Counted from the first letter of the stretch, positions 21,596 through 30,263 are shown. The stretch is 34,536 bases of DNA from a virus (IMGVR_UViG_3300020171_000086:1-34536); one strand, 5' to 3'. A program made the numbers and translations. Notes: a model not told the origin generated them from the letters alone.

Positions 21596-22099
21596 TTAGA
21601 TCACGGCCATGTTGGTGGTGCCCTTGTCGGCGTACCGCGCCCCGCTCAAAATTGCGATGGCTGACATAACCGAAGCCGCTGCCGGATCGGCAATGCAAAG
21701 CCTGAACCCGATGTCGCCCATGACCAGCAAGTCGTCGTCGAGTTCGATGACATAAATAGCCTCGGCCCCGGTTGCTACCGGGATCAGTCCGGCGGCTGCC
21801 GTGGTCGTCCAAGTCAATGCGCCGTGAACGTCGCCATTGGCCAGCTTGCTGGATGTCTCATATCTGTAATATGGGAACATGACAGCGGTTTCCGTACCAG
21901 GGACAACCGTATCGCACGAATTAACCGTGATCACTCCGGCGGCTCTCGGAAGCTGCCCGATGCTGATGATAATCGATGCGTGAGCAAAGTTTTTCATCAG
22001 GCAAACAACCGGACTTTTCGCAGCGGCCAGGGTGTCGACGTCAATCGGAGTGTACAGAGGGACAATCGCCCCGTTTTCTACAATGTTAAATCCTTTCAT
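21596..22099 (-). CDS. capsid-adjacent structural protein (167 aa)
   Basis: The product MKGFNIVENGAIVPLYTPID.. is beta-rich with Ala/Val segments (..DDDLLVMGDIGFRLCIAD) and no catalytic motif. It would directly follow the capsid gene but for the inserted HNH gene. Its place and composition fit a capsid decoration or stabilising protein. The ribosome site GGAGGATTTACC is good. Confidence 0.65.
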   Translation of the reverse strand: MKGFNIVENGAIVPLYTPIDVDTLAAAKSPVVCLMKNFAHASIIISIGQLPRAAGVITVNSCDTVVPGTETAVMFPYYRYETSSKLANGDVHGALTWTTTAAAGLIPVATGAEAIYVIELDDDLLVMGDIGFRLCIADPAAASVMSAIAILSGARYADKGTTNMAVI

Positions 22100-22114
22100 G
22101 GTAAATCCTCCTTG

Positions 22115-22807
22115 TTATAATTTGATTGCTAATTGTTGATTCGTTTCGTACTTCAAGCGAATAAGCTCTTTATATCCTGCCTCCCAAAACTCCCTGTTAA
22201 AATTAGCCCGCGCATTACAGCTTGTGCAAAGGGTTATTAAGTTTTCGGGTTCGCAGTTCTTTTTGTCATAGTCAACATGATGAATTGTTAAGCCGTCACT
22301 GTTCCCCCGGCAATCCGGATTCTGACAAGTGAAGCCGTCCCGTTCCCGGATACCGGCCTTAAATCTTTTATCAATCCAAATCGGAGCGTAAGGTTCGTGA
22401 GTTATTCCGCCTTTCCAGTTTGGATTATTGTCGCCGGCCAGAACTGAATTGCCGTGGTTTGGGTTCGACTCTCCTTTAAAATTCTCCGCTTTCCATTGGC
22501 CATAACAGGAATGATTGCAAAAATTGTTGTCAAATATTTGACACTGGAACTTTTGCAATTCCTTACCGCACGCATCACATCGAACAGCTTGTTTTCCGCC
22601 TTTCCAACCAGCTCCCGCCTCACCGTTTCGGCCTTTATTTATCTGGTTGCCTTTCTGAAATCTGGAAGGACGAGCAGTAATGCCAAATTTTTTCAGTCGC
22701 CAAGATATTCCACCAGACGTAGGCAGTCCTAACGCTTCAGCGCATTGCCGAATATTCAATCGCTGGTTGATATAGAGTTTTTCAAGCTGTTCTTTTGTGA
22801 TGCTCAC
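22115..22807 (-). CDS. HNH homing endonuclease
   Basis: The 230-aa product has an N-terminal helix-turn-helix (LNIRQCAEALGLPTSGGISW), a zinc cluster (RCDACGKEL and FCNHSCYGQW), a NUMOD3-like NPNWKGG motif, and a C-terminal HNH core: IRERDGFTCQNPDC, LTIHHVDYDKKNCEPENLI and TLCTSCNARAN. The two Cys pairs and HHVDY..N..LCxxCN are complete, so the enzyme should be active. The start is GTG. It lies between the capsid gene and the next structural gene, a usual insertion place for free-standing homing enzymes. Confidence 0.9.
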   Translation of the reverse strand: MSITKEQLEKLYINQRLNIRQCAEALGLPTSGGISWRLKKFGITARPSRFQKGNQINKGRNGEAGAGWKGGKQAVRCDACGKELQKFQCQIFDNNFCNHSCYGQWKAENFKGESNPNHGNSVLAGDNNPNWKGGITHEPYAPIWIDKRFKAGIRERDGFTCQNPDCRGNSDGLTIHHVDYDKKNCEPENLITLCTSCNARANFNREFWEAGYKELIRLKYETNQQLAIKL

Positions 22808-22823
22808 GGGTTAATTTACCTCG

Positions 22824-24152
22824 TTATCTCGCAGCTAACGCAATGAAGTGACTTTGCGTATCCAGTGTGGACGAGCCTTTATAAGGAGCAAGCGCGGAAG
22901 CCCGCACCGGCTGGCCATCTACACGGAGCACGAATCTAAACACGCTCTCATCATACTCAAAACGAACGTGTATGCTCATATCGCTCTGAATCCCGCCCTT
23001 TTCCGCCAGGATATACCCGCCAGGCAGATCGGCAAAGATGATGTCGCCCAGGTCGCCGAGTGTTGCCGCTTGCTCGATCGCGATAACCGGACGTCCGAAC
23101 AAGGTTGCGTACGGCTGACCGCTCAATCCGCCCGCTGGCATATAGATCGGAATGCCGCCGGTCCCGACCGCAAGGCTCATGGTGAACAGTTGCGGTTCGA
23201 TGTTCTGATTGATCAGCCATACCGCGTTTGTCCGGCTGGTTGCGAAAATACGTGAATACATCTTGATCACGTTTTCGGCGACAACCGTATCGGCTGCTTG
23301 GCCGGTTTCCTTCGCGACCGACACAAGGCACCCGGCATTCAGGATGCCAAGCGGCTGCCCGGCGCCGGTCCCGTTGATAATCGCATCGTCCAGAAGAAAA
23401 CCAAACTCGGAAGCAAACCCGGATCGGATCACGCCTTCAAGCGCTGTCGCGTCCTGCAGAAGTTCATCGGTCGCGTAGCAAAGGCCGATCAGCTTTTTCA
23501 GGTTCAGCTCGATCTTGCGAAACTTCGGCTTACTTTTGGTTTTCAGCGCGGCCTCATCTTCCCAATAACCGACGATCCCACCATAACGGCTCGCTGCCCG
23601 GCTGGTTTCGTCGATGCCGGGGATCTTGATGCTGTTCGAGTTTGAACTGATCGGTATCCTCCGGCAGCGTGAAGCCAGAACGCCGGTTGTAAACACGTCC
23701 TGCAGAAGCGCCGTGGAAAAATCTTGCTGAACCAAAAATCCGCCGTCGCTGGGTACGCTTTCGGAAAGTCCGCTTGCTGCTGCGTTGTAAAGCCTGGCAT
23801 CGACATGCGCGTTCGGCAGTCCAGCCCTCATAACAGCGGCCATCTGCTCGCCAAAACTGGCAAAGCGGTCTTTGCTGGCTCGATCAATGCCGACTACCCC
23901 GCCCGAGGCTTTAACCGGGCCGGGATTGGTTTGCGCCGGTTCCGGTGCTTCCAGGGCCCTGGCAATACGATCCTGCCGCGCCATTGCCGCAACGATTTTG
24001 TTGATGTCCTCGACGGTATCAAGCATCTCGTTTTTGAGTGCAAGTTCGCCCTCGGTGATTTCGCGGTTTTCGGCGACACACTTGGCGTCGATATCCGCTG
24101 CTTTTTTCATCAGGTTCTTAATGTCTTCCCTGTACTGGCTTAAAGTCTTCAT
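22824..24152 (-). CDS. major capsid protein, HK97 fold
   Basis: The 442-aa protein has an N-terminal charged coiled-coil delta domain (MKTLSQYREDIKNLMKKAAD..), which the head protease removes, then the typical capsid body: ASGLSESVPSDGGFLVQQDF, SRCRRIPISSNSN, ELNLKKLIGLCYATDELLQD, and ..LGILNAGCLVSVAKETGQ. The C-terminus contains GGIQSDMSIHVRFEYDESVF and ends ..FIALAAR. Upstream are the protease and portal genes, as in HK97. The start follows AGGAGGGAAAATAGT. Confidence 0.93.
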   Translation of the reverse strand: MKTLSQYREDIKNLMKKAADIDAKCVAENREITEGELALKNEMLDTVEDINKIVAAMARQDRIARALEAPEPAQTNPGPVKASGGVVGIDRASKDRFASFGEQMAAVMRAGLPNAHVDARLYNAAASGLSESVPSDGGFLVQQDFSTALLQDVFTTGVLASRCRRIPISSNSNSIKIPGIDETSRAASRYGGIVGYWEDEAALKTKSKPKFRKIELNLKKLIGLCYATDELLQDATALEGVIRSGFASEFGFLLDDAIINGTGAGQPLGILNAGCLVSVAKETGQAADTVVAENVIKMYSRIFATSRTNAVWLINQNIEPQLFTMSLAVGTGGIPIYMPAGGLSGQPYATLFGRPVIAIEQAATLGDLGDIIFADLPGGYILAEKGGIQSDMSIHVRFEYDESVFRFVLRVDGQPVRASALAPYKGSSTLDTQSHFIALAAR

Positions 24153-24175
24153 ACTATTTTCCCTCCTGTAAATTT

Positions 24176-25075
24176 TTAAATTACTGATGGAGCCACAACT
24201 TCGGCTCTGGTTAATAGATCACTCACTCGATCCTTTTTCGGCTTCGATGGCTCAACGTCCCGTTGAACTACTTTGACCGGCGGCGGATTGGCAGGCGGCT
24301 CAACGTCCCGTTGATCGTCTTTGAATCCCTCCGCAAGAATCTTTTTTGCCTCTTTATTCGATAACCCTGCGTCCCGTAGGGCCTTTTCAAGCGTGCGTTT
24401 AGAAGTTTTTGCGCTTCGCTGTTTAAGCTGATCCGGCACATTGTCATAAATAGAAAGATCATAGTTTCCTTCTACGGGCGTGCCGTCATAAATTCTATCT
24501 ACAAGCCCGGCGTCAAGAGCTTCCTTTGCGGTAAACCATGTACCTTTTCCATCCATCCATGCGGATGCTTCCGCTAAGGTTTTACCGCTTTTTTTTGCAT
24601 AATCGGTGGCGATTGATTGATTAACTTTCCCGTGTAAACCGACTTCTTGCGTCAAATCATCAATTACCTGCCGCAAATCGTCTTCATTGAAAAATCCAAG
24701 AATATCAATAAGGCTTAAAGACTTGTGAACCATTATAAAACCACCATCAACAATCTCTATTTCGTTTGCTCCCATAACAAGAAAACTTGCTGACGATGCC
24801 GCAAGCCCATCAATATGAGCTATAACCGTTGCCTTATGCTGCATAATAGCCGTTTTCATCGCCCTGGCAGTAAAGATGTCGCCTCCGTCAGAATCAATCC
24901 GAAGGTGAATGGTTCCGGCGTCGATGGCGTTAAATTCTTTTATCCATTCCTGGTGATCTATTCCAAACCATCCGCCGATAACGCCATATAAATAAACCGT
25001 AGCTTCGTTCTGCTTGTTTTCGATGTTTCGGCGATTACTGATTGTTCGCGTTGCCGTTTTTCTGACTGTTAGCAT
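24176..25075 (-). CDS. head maturation protease, ClpP-like
   Basis: The 299-aa protein has the ClpP/SppA fold pattern: LRIDSDGGDIFTARAMKTAI near residue 60, the nucleophile region DGLAASSASFLV near residue 94, and MVHKS with the catalytic His near residue 117. The C-terminal third is charged and contains two near-identical QRDVEP units (..DDQRDVEPPANPP and VVQRDVEPSKP). It should cut the capsid scaffold domain during prohead maturation. It lies between portal and capsid as expected. Confidence 0.9.
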   Translation of the reverse strand: MLTVRKTATRTISNRRNIENKQNEATVYLYGVIGGWFGIDHQEWIKEFNAIDAGTIHLRIDSDGGDIFTARAMKTAIMQHKATVIAHIDGLAASSASFLVMGANEIEIVDGGFIMVHKSLSLIDILGFFNEDDLRQVIDDLTQEVGLHGKVNQSIATDYAKKSGKTLAEASAWMDGKGTWFTAKEALDAGLVDRIYDGTPVEGNYDLSIYDNVPDQLKQRSAKTSKRTLEKALRDAGLSNKEAKKILAEGFKDDQRDVEPPANPPPVKVVQRDVEPSKPKKDRVSDLLTRAEVVAPSVI

Positions 25076-25079
25076 TTAA

Positions 25080-26402
25080 TCACCCCCGGTTTTTGTTCAA
25101 TTCAATCAAATTTGTTGGCGCTGGGTTTGTTTCTCCCGGTGCTGGTAACTGTTTAGGCGCTGGTTGCCCCTGGTTTTTCGATAAGTATTCGCTGAATTTC
25201 GACAAAGGGATGTTCCCGGTCGGCATCCACAGTTCATCTGCCAGCGGGTCCGTGCTTGGGTTCATGTCCTCTTTTGCTCGCGCCTCGTTTGGTGTCATCA
25301 CCCCGGTTCCGATCATGGCTTTGTAATAAGCCGCCCGGTCCGCTGAATTTGCCCGTAGGAGCCCCTCAAAATTATGCTTGAAAAAAAACCCTTGCTTTAG
25401 CTGCGCCTCTGACAGGAGCTGCATGTTATAATTTTGCTCATGCCGGATGAACCACGGCAATAAAGAGTCAACGACATAGCTGGCGTTCTCGGACTCGATG
25501 TTGTTAAATGAGCTTTTTGACATTTCCTTTAATTTATGGACTGGTAAATTCATCCATCTGGCCATGTCCGTGATCTGAAATTGCCTTGACTCTAAAAACT
25601 GTGAATCGTTGGGTGGGATGCCGACATTTTCAATCTTCATGCCGTCTTCAAGCAACATTAAGCGGTGGGCTTTACCCAACCCGCTATATGTTTCTGTCAA
25701 TGAGTTTTTAAGATTCTTATGGGAGTCGCCTTTTAGCTGATTCGGATGCGACACAATTACGCCCGGATGCGTCCCCTGCCCGAAGTATTCGCTCCCGAAT
25801 GTTTCCATGGCCATACCCAGTCCGATTGACTTACGCGCCATTGCAACGACAGTATAACCGATAAAGCCGTCAAATCCCATCCCTGGAACATGCAGGACCT
25901 GCTCTCTTTTTAAAGTTATTTCTTCATTGCCAACCCTGATCTTGTAGACCAAGGCGCCATCTTCCATTTTTGGCGTAACCCGGTTCGGTGGGATCGGCCA
26001 AAGCTCGACCACGTCGCCTATTCTGTTTCTGACTATTTCGGCGTATCCGTTCCCCCATGTAAGGGCGTGCCCGGAAAGACACTCGCGTCCAGCCATTGCG
26101 GTCATATATGGATTATATCGGGTGTGCATTACGTGGTAAAGCGTTTGATCTGTTGCGTTTTTCTTGTTTTTGCCTTTTTGCTGGATTAAGTTAAGCGGCA
26201 TTGATCCGAGCGGCCCGGCAATCAGCGTTATAGCATTCCAAAATGCTGAATAAGTAAGTGCGGTTTCTTCGGTGACGACTTCGCCGGATAGGGATTGGGA
26301 GCCGTGTAGGTTCCAGAGCGAGGGATTCCACGCTTTAGGATCATTCAAAGCAAGGTTTTTGATGTTGCGGACAATGTTTTTTACTCTGCTGAATATACTC
26401 AC
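25080..26402 (-). CDS. portal protein, HK97 family
   Basis: The 440-aa product starts MSIFSRVKNIVRNIKNLALN with GTG and has family motifs: YSAFWNAITLIAGPLGSMPL, GNGYAEIVRN, ELWPIPPNRVTPK, HVPGMGFDGFIGYTVVAMAR and FGQGTHPGVIVSHP. It ends with a Pro-rich tail. It forms the dodecameric portal through which DNA is packaged. A GAGGAT ribosome site lies before the GTG, inside an inverted repeat that may control its translation. Confidence 0.93.
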   Translation of the reverse strand: MSIFSRVKNIVRNIKNLALNDPKAWNPSLWNLHGSQSLSGEVVTEETALTYSAFWNAITLIAGPLGSMPLNLIQQKGKNKKNATDQTLYHVMHTRYNPYMTAMAGRECLSGHALTWGNGYAEIVRNRIGDVVELWPIPPNRVTPKMEDGALVYKIRVGNEEITLKREQVLHVPGMGFDGFIGYTVVAMARKSIGLGMAMETFGSEYFGQGTHPGVIVSHPNQLKGDSHKNLKNSLTETYSGLGKAHRLMLLEDGMKIENVGIPPNDSQFLESRQFQITDMARWMNLPVHKLKEMSKSSFNNIESENASYVVDSLLPWFIRHEQNYNMQLLSEAQLKQGFFFKHNFEGLLRANSADRAAYYKAMIGTGVMTPNEARAKEDMNPSTDPLADELWMPTGNIPLSKFSEYLSKNQGQPAPKQLPAPGETNPAPTNLIELNKNRG

Positions 26403-26442
26403 ATAATATCCTCAAGATGGTTAATCGTTTTGCGATATTATG
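26402..26442 (-). promoter_or_regulatory. inverted repeat over the portal translation start
   Basis: CATAATATC (26402-26410) and GATATTATG (26434-26442) are perfect 9-bp inverted repeats. The arm next to the portal gene covers the bases between the GAGG ribosome site and the GTG start, so pairing in the mRNA could hide the start. Confidence 0.4.
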
Positions 26443-26523
26443 CGTTTTTAAAAATAGGGATGTAAAGAAAATCTGAGGCGGGATTCTTAAAAAGTGTCTA
26501 ATTTTATATAAATCTTACTAAAA

Positions 26524-26835
26524 TTATATAAGGCGCGGCTTCGATTTCAGCCTAAAGCTGACAATCGAACGCCTTAAAACCCTAATCGACCCATGCAGTT
26601 TTTCAATTTCAAAGTGGCCATGATCGATCCAAAGCCTTATAGTTTGATCGGTTACTGAAAAGTAATTTGCCACCTCGTCAATCCGGAAAAGGTCTTTTGC
26701 TGGCAGCGTGATGTCGTTTTCTTCCATGTTTTCAGCCTCTTTTATTAAATCGTCGGTCTGTTTTTCTAAATCTTCCAATTTTCCAAGCTGTTTTTCGATT
26801 TTAATCTTCGCCTTGCTGATATATTTTTGTTTCAT
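26524..26835 (-). CDS. MerR/excisionase-type helix-turn-helix protein (103 aa)
   Basis: Residues 1-42 form a charged coiled coil (KIKIEKQLGKLEDLEKQTDD). Residues 48-95 (LFRIDEVANYFSVTDQTIRL, then WIDHGH.. GSIRVLRRSIVSF) match the helix-turn-helix of MerR/excisionase-family proteins (HTH_17 type). AAGGAGAACC precedes the ATG. It lies between the terminase and portal genes. It may regulate late genes or act in packaging-site recognition; both are inference. Confidence 0.75.
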   Translation of the reverse strand: MKQKYISKAKIKIEKQLGKLEDLEKQTDDLIKEAENMEENDITLPAKDLFRIDEVANYFSVTDQTIRLWIDHGHFEIEKLHGSIRVLRRSIVSFRLKSKPRLI

Positions 26836-26998
26836 GGTTCTCCTTTATTTTTGCGAATCTTTTTTGTTTATGTTCTTCTGTTTGTTTTTTTCCTTTCCAC
26901 CACGATCCAACCCGCGTTGCTTTTCCGGTAAACTTCCAAACGCTGTGGTTGTTATCATAACGTTTTCGGCACAAAATTACAAGCTGCGCCCCTGTCAA
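26801..26998 (-). CDS. NUMOD3-like short frame, probable homing-gene remnant
   Basis: The frame (start TTG at 26998) contains GSWWKGKKQTEEHKQKRFAK, a good NUMOD3-type motif as found in homing endonucleases, but no nuclease domain. It fills the gap between two neighbours and overlaps both ends slightly. No ribosome site is evident, so it is either a small DNA-binding protein or the trace of an earlier homing-gene insertion. Confidence 0.4.
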   Translation of the reverse strand: MTGAQLVILCRKRYDNNHSVWKFTGKATRVGSWWKGKKQTEEHKQKRFAKIKENHETKIYQQGED

Positions 26999-27197
26999 CC
27001 GGCCATATTCCCCTATCGACCCAGTCGTTAAATGCCGTTACGGCGTCTTTGACATCTTTCCACTTCACCCATTCGCCCTCTGGGTGCTCGTATATTTTAG
27101 GCTCAAAATGGTCAACTATTGGGGTGCTATATCCTGCAAATGGCCTGCCTGCTGCAATTGGAGATACTGCAAATAATTCTATCTTATATCTTTTCAT
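26955..27197 (-). CDS. hypothetical phage protein (80 aa)
   Basis: The protein MKRYKIELFAVSPIAAGRPF.. has a mixed alpha/beta pattern with PEGEWVKWKDVKDAVTAFND, and ends in a short basic tail. The start overlaps the terminase stop as ATGA, so the two are coupled. There are no metal-binding or catalytic signatures. Function unknown. Confidence 0.6.
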   Translation of the reverse strand: MKRYKIELFAVSPIAAGRPFAGYSTPIVDHFEPKIYEHPEGEWVKWKDVKDAVTAFNDWVDRGIWPVDRGAACNFVPKTL

Positions 27198-28888
27198 ATC
27201 GCCATCCTCTCCTTAATTTCCTCGGCACTCATGCCGTCATAAATTGATTTCTTATTTTTCGCCTCCGGGTTCATGGCCATCAGGGCAACCGCTGAAAAAG
27301 TCGCCATCAACGGATCAATTTTTCCGGTCCCGCTGGCCTGCTTGGTAATAATTATGGCGTTCCCCCTCGGCTCAACCCTAGCATTTCCGACACACCAGGC
27401 CATAAGCGCCTGGCCGCCGTGAAGGATCGCCTTTTCTGCCACACGGCGCTCTAAGGTCTTGATTGCGCCGCTCAATCGCCATCCCTGCGGGATTCCCACA
27501 ATCCGATCGTGTTCAAGCCCCCTGAACTCCACTTCGTCAACGATGTCGCCAATCCCGACCGGGTCCACCCCGATCCGGTCCAGAAGTCCGGACGCTTCGC
27601 ACCTTTCCACGATGTCGCCTATCTGCTGCACGTCCTGGCCGATCTCATCCACGATGATCAGGTCGCCGTCTTTGGCAAAATCCTTGTACCTGGCCGCCTC
27701 AGACTTGCGCCGCTCGAGGGCGATCGGGTTCGCCCATGCCCGGGTCCATAAAAGCCAGTTTTGCGACTCCGTAAGCCTGCCCAGTACCGCGAGCCCTAAA
27801 AGGTCGTCGAGGCCTCCGCCGTCGATTCCGATCTCGATCACTTCGCATTTTTCGAATATCAGTTCCAGGGTGACGATGCCCGCGGCGTCCTGCCAGAAGT
27901 CGGCGCCCGACCAGCGTTTTGATTTAAGCGTAAGGCCCATTTCGACGTTCAAATGCTTTGCAAGAAAGCCGCACATCGAATCGTCGCCGTTTTCCTCCGC
28001 CTTTTTAAACTCGCGCTGAATGAACTCTTCGTCGACCGACGCGCCCAGATTGGGATTTGTCACATAAAACATTTTAGGGTCAAGGTGCCGCTTTTCTTTT
28101 AAAATATCCTCCGGAAACTCATAGATCACTGGTAAAAAGCGGTTGTCGTCTATCCGGCCATCGCGGACGCCTCGAGCATAGTCCAACTTCTGTTTGAATA
28201 CTCCCGCCGGCGCTTCGTCTGATTGTGTCGACAGGTAAATAACAAACCCCTCCGGCCTGCTGGCAAGCCCCCCGCAAGCCTCCCGGAGCATGTTTTCTGC
28301 GTTCGGCTTCTTGCCCATGAGCCATAATTCGTCGATCAGGACGCCTGTGGCCTTCTTCCCGCCCACTGTTTCGGAGTCTGCAGCAACTACCTTCAGGACC
28401 GCCCCGGTCCCCCGGTGTGTGATCTGTCGGTAATGATCTTGAACGTGGAGCAGGTCGGAAAGCTCTTGATCGGCTTTGACCATATCCCGGGCAGGAAAAA
28501 AGCTATTATTGGCCACCTCCACGGTAGGGGAAAGGATTAAAAATTCAGCGGAATCGCGCCAGTTGAGCAATAACGCCGTCAACATTATTCCAGACGCAGA
28601 GCTTGATTTCGAGTTTTTCTTAGATATTAAAAGGAAAAATTCCGTTATCAGACGACGCCCAGACTCAGCGTCGTATGCACCGAAAATGGCCGATACAAAA
28701 TCAAATACCCATTGCCTGCCAATTTCGCCATACTTGGGCCGGTCCTGGACATCCACCAGGCGAAGTTCTTTAAAAACCGCAAGAGCTGCGTCGGCCTCAC
28801 CCGGAAACAGCGGCGGGAATGTGATCAGGGTTTCGCCGGATATGACGCGTTTTTGCCAGTCAGGGCATGATGTGGACCAGTTTAGCAT
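27194..28888 (-). CDS. terminase large subunit
   Basis: The 564-aa product has an ATPase part with a Walker A-like SKKNSKSSSA near residue 90, a Walker B VLIDEL near residue 185, and the coupling motif STQSDE, followed by a nuclease part with IGIDGGGLDDLLGL and the terminal GKIDPLMATFSAVALM. This is the HK97/Terminase_1 layout. It cuts and translocates phage DNA into the prohead. The start overlaps the upstream small gene. The layout suggests an HK97-like (cos) packaging line, though packaging type is not proven. Confidence 0.93.
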   Translation of the reverse strand: MLNWSTSCPDWQKRVISGETLITFPPLFPGEADAALAVFKELRLVDVQDRPKYGEIGRQWVFDFVSAIFGAYDAESGRRLITEFFLLISKKNSKSSSASGIMLTALLLNWRDSAEFLILSPTVEVANNSFFPARDMVKADQELSDLLHVQDHYRQITHRGTGAVLKVVAADSETVGGKKATGVLIDELWLMGKKPNAENMLREACGGLASRPEGFVIYLSTQSDEAPAGVFKQKLDYARGVRDGRIDDNRFLPVIYEFPEDILKEKRHLDPKMFYVTNPNLGASVDEEFIQREFKKAEENGDDSMCGFLAKHLNVEMGLTLKSKRWSGADFWQDAAGIVTLELIFEKCEVIEIGIDGGGLDDLLGLAVLGRLTESQNWLLWTRAWANPIALERRKSEAARYKDFAKDGDLIIVDEIGQDVQQIGDIVERCEASGLLDRIGVDPVGIGDIVDEVEFRGLEHDRIVGIPQGWRLSGAIKTLERRVAEKAILHGGQALMAWCVGNARVEPRGNAIIITKQASGTGKIDPLMATFSAVALMAMNPEAKNKKSIYDGMSAEEIKERMAI

Positions 28889-29157
28889 TGTTCAACATTC
28901 CCGTCATCGTGTGGATATTGTAACGGCCCGAACCATCGCTCAGTCCAGCTTGGTTCACCCGGATCAATATTCCCAAATTCCTGCAATGGTATTCTGTCGG
29001 GAAGTCCGCACCGTTGAACATAGGCGCATTCGATCACTCCATCATAAGTTACATGCACAATAAACGGGTGCTCCCAGTGCGTTTCGTCAGAATCAAGCAT
29101 GTGGAACCAATAATATCCGCTTCTGCCTTGTTTCGGTTTCTCGCTTGTCCATTTCAT
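28882..29157 (-). CDS. hypothetical phage protein between terminase genes (91 aa)
   Basis: The protein MKWTSEKPKQGRSGYYWFHM.. has a beta-rich pattern with PFIVHVTYDGVIECAYVQRC and ends WFGPLQYP. I recall similar small phage proteins with a WTxEKP..GYYW start, but no function. Its stop overlaps the start of the large terminase, and it begins just after the small terminase gene, so it is part of the packaging operon. Confidence 0.65.
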   Translation of the reverse strand: MKWTSEKPKQGRSGYYWFHMLDSDETHWEHPFIVHVTYDGVIECAYVQRCGLPDRIPLQEFGNIDPGEPSWTERWFGPLQYPHDDGNVEQC

Positions 29158-29160
29158 AAT

Positions 29161-29649
29161 TTATTTCACCCTCCTTAACGGCGGCGCTCCGGCTCCGAAT
29201 TTCCCGGCACCTGCAGCGCGTGCCCTATCATCTTTATCCTGCTTCTTGCCTGCGCCTTCGCCCTTGCGTGGGTGTACGAATGGCGCTGCGGCTATGGCCA
29301 TTCGCGCCCTCGCCTCTTTGTCCTCGTTCGGATCGTTCATAATTTTCAGCATATAGGTTAAAGGGTCCAGCTCTTCGGCACTGCCGACCTTGCCCGGCGC
29401 TCCGTCCACTTCGGCCGCCAGTTCCGCCCCTAATTTCTCCATCAGCTTCTTTTCGGCGATGGATAGCTTTTCGCCCTTGCCCATCCGCACCAAAAACTCT
29501 TGATAAAACCGGGACTTGGCCTTTGTTCTGTAGGCCAGCATTTCCCGGATCTTGTCTTGTTCTTCTGATCTCGGCGATCCCTTGCGTGGTTTCGCGTCCT
29601 TTTGGCCTTTTTTCCTTCCCGCCCCCGGTCTGTAACCGCCTCGGCTCAT
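29161..29649 (-). CDS. terminase small subunit
   Basis: The 162-aa product starts MSRGGYRPGAGRKKGQKDAK, the basic GGxRPGAGRKKG start common in small terminases, followed by a helical core (..RFYQEFLVRMGKGEKLSIAE) and a later KEARARMAIAAAPFVHPR. It should bind the packaging site and regulate the large subunit. A GGGGGG ribosome site stands before the ATG and a promoter-like element lies about 40 bases upstream. Confidence 0.85.
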   Translation of the reverse strand: MSRGGYRPGAGRKKGQKDAKPRKGSPRSEEQDKIREMLAYRTKAKSRFYQEFLVRMGKGEKLSIAEKKLMEKLGAELAAEVDGAPGKVGSAEELDPLTYMLKIMNDPNEDKEARARMAIAAAPFVHPRKGEGAGKKQDKDDRARAAGAGKFGAGAPPLRRVK

Positions 29650-29685
29650 GGTTTTTTACCCCCCTTTTTAATATATTTTTACCAT

Positions 29686-29714
29686 ATCATAACAACCTCT
29701 TGATATTATTACAA
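29686..29714 (-). promoter_or_regulatory. putative leftward promoter for packaging and head genes
   Basis: On the minus strand TTGTAA (29714-29709) and TATGAT (29691-29686) are separated by 17 bases. The start of transcription would be near 29679, 30 bases before the small terminase ATG. This and the strong rightward promoter are divergent in the 321-bp gene-free stretch 29650-29970. Confidence 0.5.
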
Positions 29715-29745
29715 AATAAAAAATCAAAATAATTGAAAATAATGC

Positions 29746-29773
29746 TTGACATTATAACCGTTATATATATAAT
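29746..29773 (+). promoter_or_regulatory. strong rightward sigma70-like promoter with palindrome
   Basis: TTGACA (29746-29751) and TATAAT (29768-29773) are both consensus, with a 16-base spacer. The spacer contains the palindrome TATAACCGTTATA (29753-29765), a good operator candidate. A weaker TTGACT/TTAAAT pair occurs at 29865-29893. The promoter faces the small genes that begin at 29971. Confidence 0.7.
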
Positions 29774-29792
29774 AGGTACAACGATAACAAAT

Positions 29793-29822
29793 CGGGTTAA
29801 GGCCCGGCCGGGAATCAACCCG
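29793..29822 (+). promoter_or_regulatory. structured mRNA leader with hairpin
   Basis: CGGGTT (29793-29798) pairs with AACCCG (29817-29822), and inside lies the palindrome CCCGGCCGGG (29803-29812). It begins about 15 bases after the expected transcription start. It may be an attenuator or mRNA-stabilising structure. No long T run follows directly. Confidence 0.45.
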
Positions 29823-29970
29823 AGCGTTGTTTTCAATAAGGGACCTCACTTTTTTAAATTTATTTTGACTTTTTTTCATTTATTTTGTTAAATTTGCATA
29901 GTTGGCACGGTTTTCTCGCTGTAATAATGAGAGGCAAAAAAAACTTAAACCCAAAAAGGAGATTAAAACA

Positions 29971-30138
29971 ATGAAAAAACAAACTTATGAAATAAAAAAC
30001 GAAAAGGGCGACACAATCAAAACAGTTACGGCCTGGACAGCAGAAGCTGCAATAAAAGCAGTGCCCAACTACAGAATTATGTGTGTTAACAACAGGCCGG
30101 GAAAGACATCCATTATTGACGCCCAGAAAAAGGATTAG
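29971..30138 (+). CDS. small phage protein (55 aa), first of the rightward set
   Basis: The frame starts at ATG 29971 after AAAAAGGAGATTAAAACA and encodes MKKQTYEIKNEKGDTIKTVT.. with TAEAAIKAVPNYRIMCVNN. The beta-turn-beta start and AEAAIKAV helix suggest a compact domain. A terminator follows directly, so it can be made at a high level from the strong promoter. The longer in-frame start at 29902 is not preferred. Function unknown. Confidence 0.7.
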   Translation: MKKQTYEIKNEKGDTIKTVTAWTAEAAIKAVPNYRIMCVNNRPGKTSIIDAQKKD

Positions 30139-30158
30139 TAAATTTTAAAAGAGCATGG

Positions 30159-30192
30159 GGGTCGCCAATGTTGGCGGCCCTTTTGTTATTTG
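30159..30192 (+). terminator. rho-independent terminator
   Basis: GGGTCGCCA (30159-30167) pairs with TGGCGGCCC (30172-30180) with one G-T pair and a four-base loop, followed by TTTTGTTATTTG. It lies 20 bases after the stop of the 29971 gene. It is probably partly read through to reach the following genes. Confidence 0.75.
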
Positions 30193-30263
30193 TCAGTCAA
30201 TAATGATCTCGTTAAACATTCGAGCGGTGAATGCTCGCCAGCGCCGCCGCTAAGGAGGGTGAA

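Noticed and set aside
27459-28019. 186-aa plus-strand frame opposite the terminase
   Set aside because: It is a shadow of the terminase coding sequence, rich in Ser/Pro/Arg.
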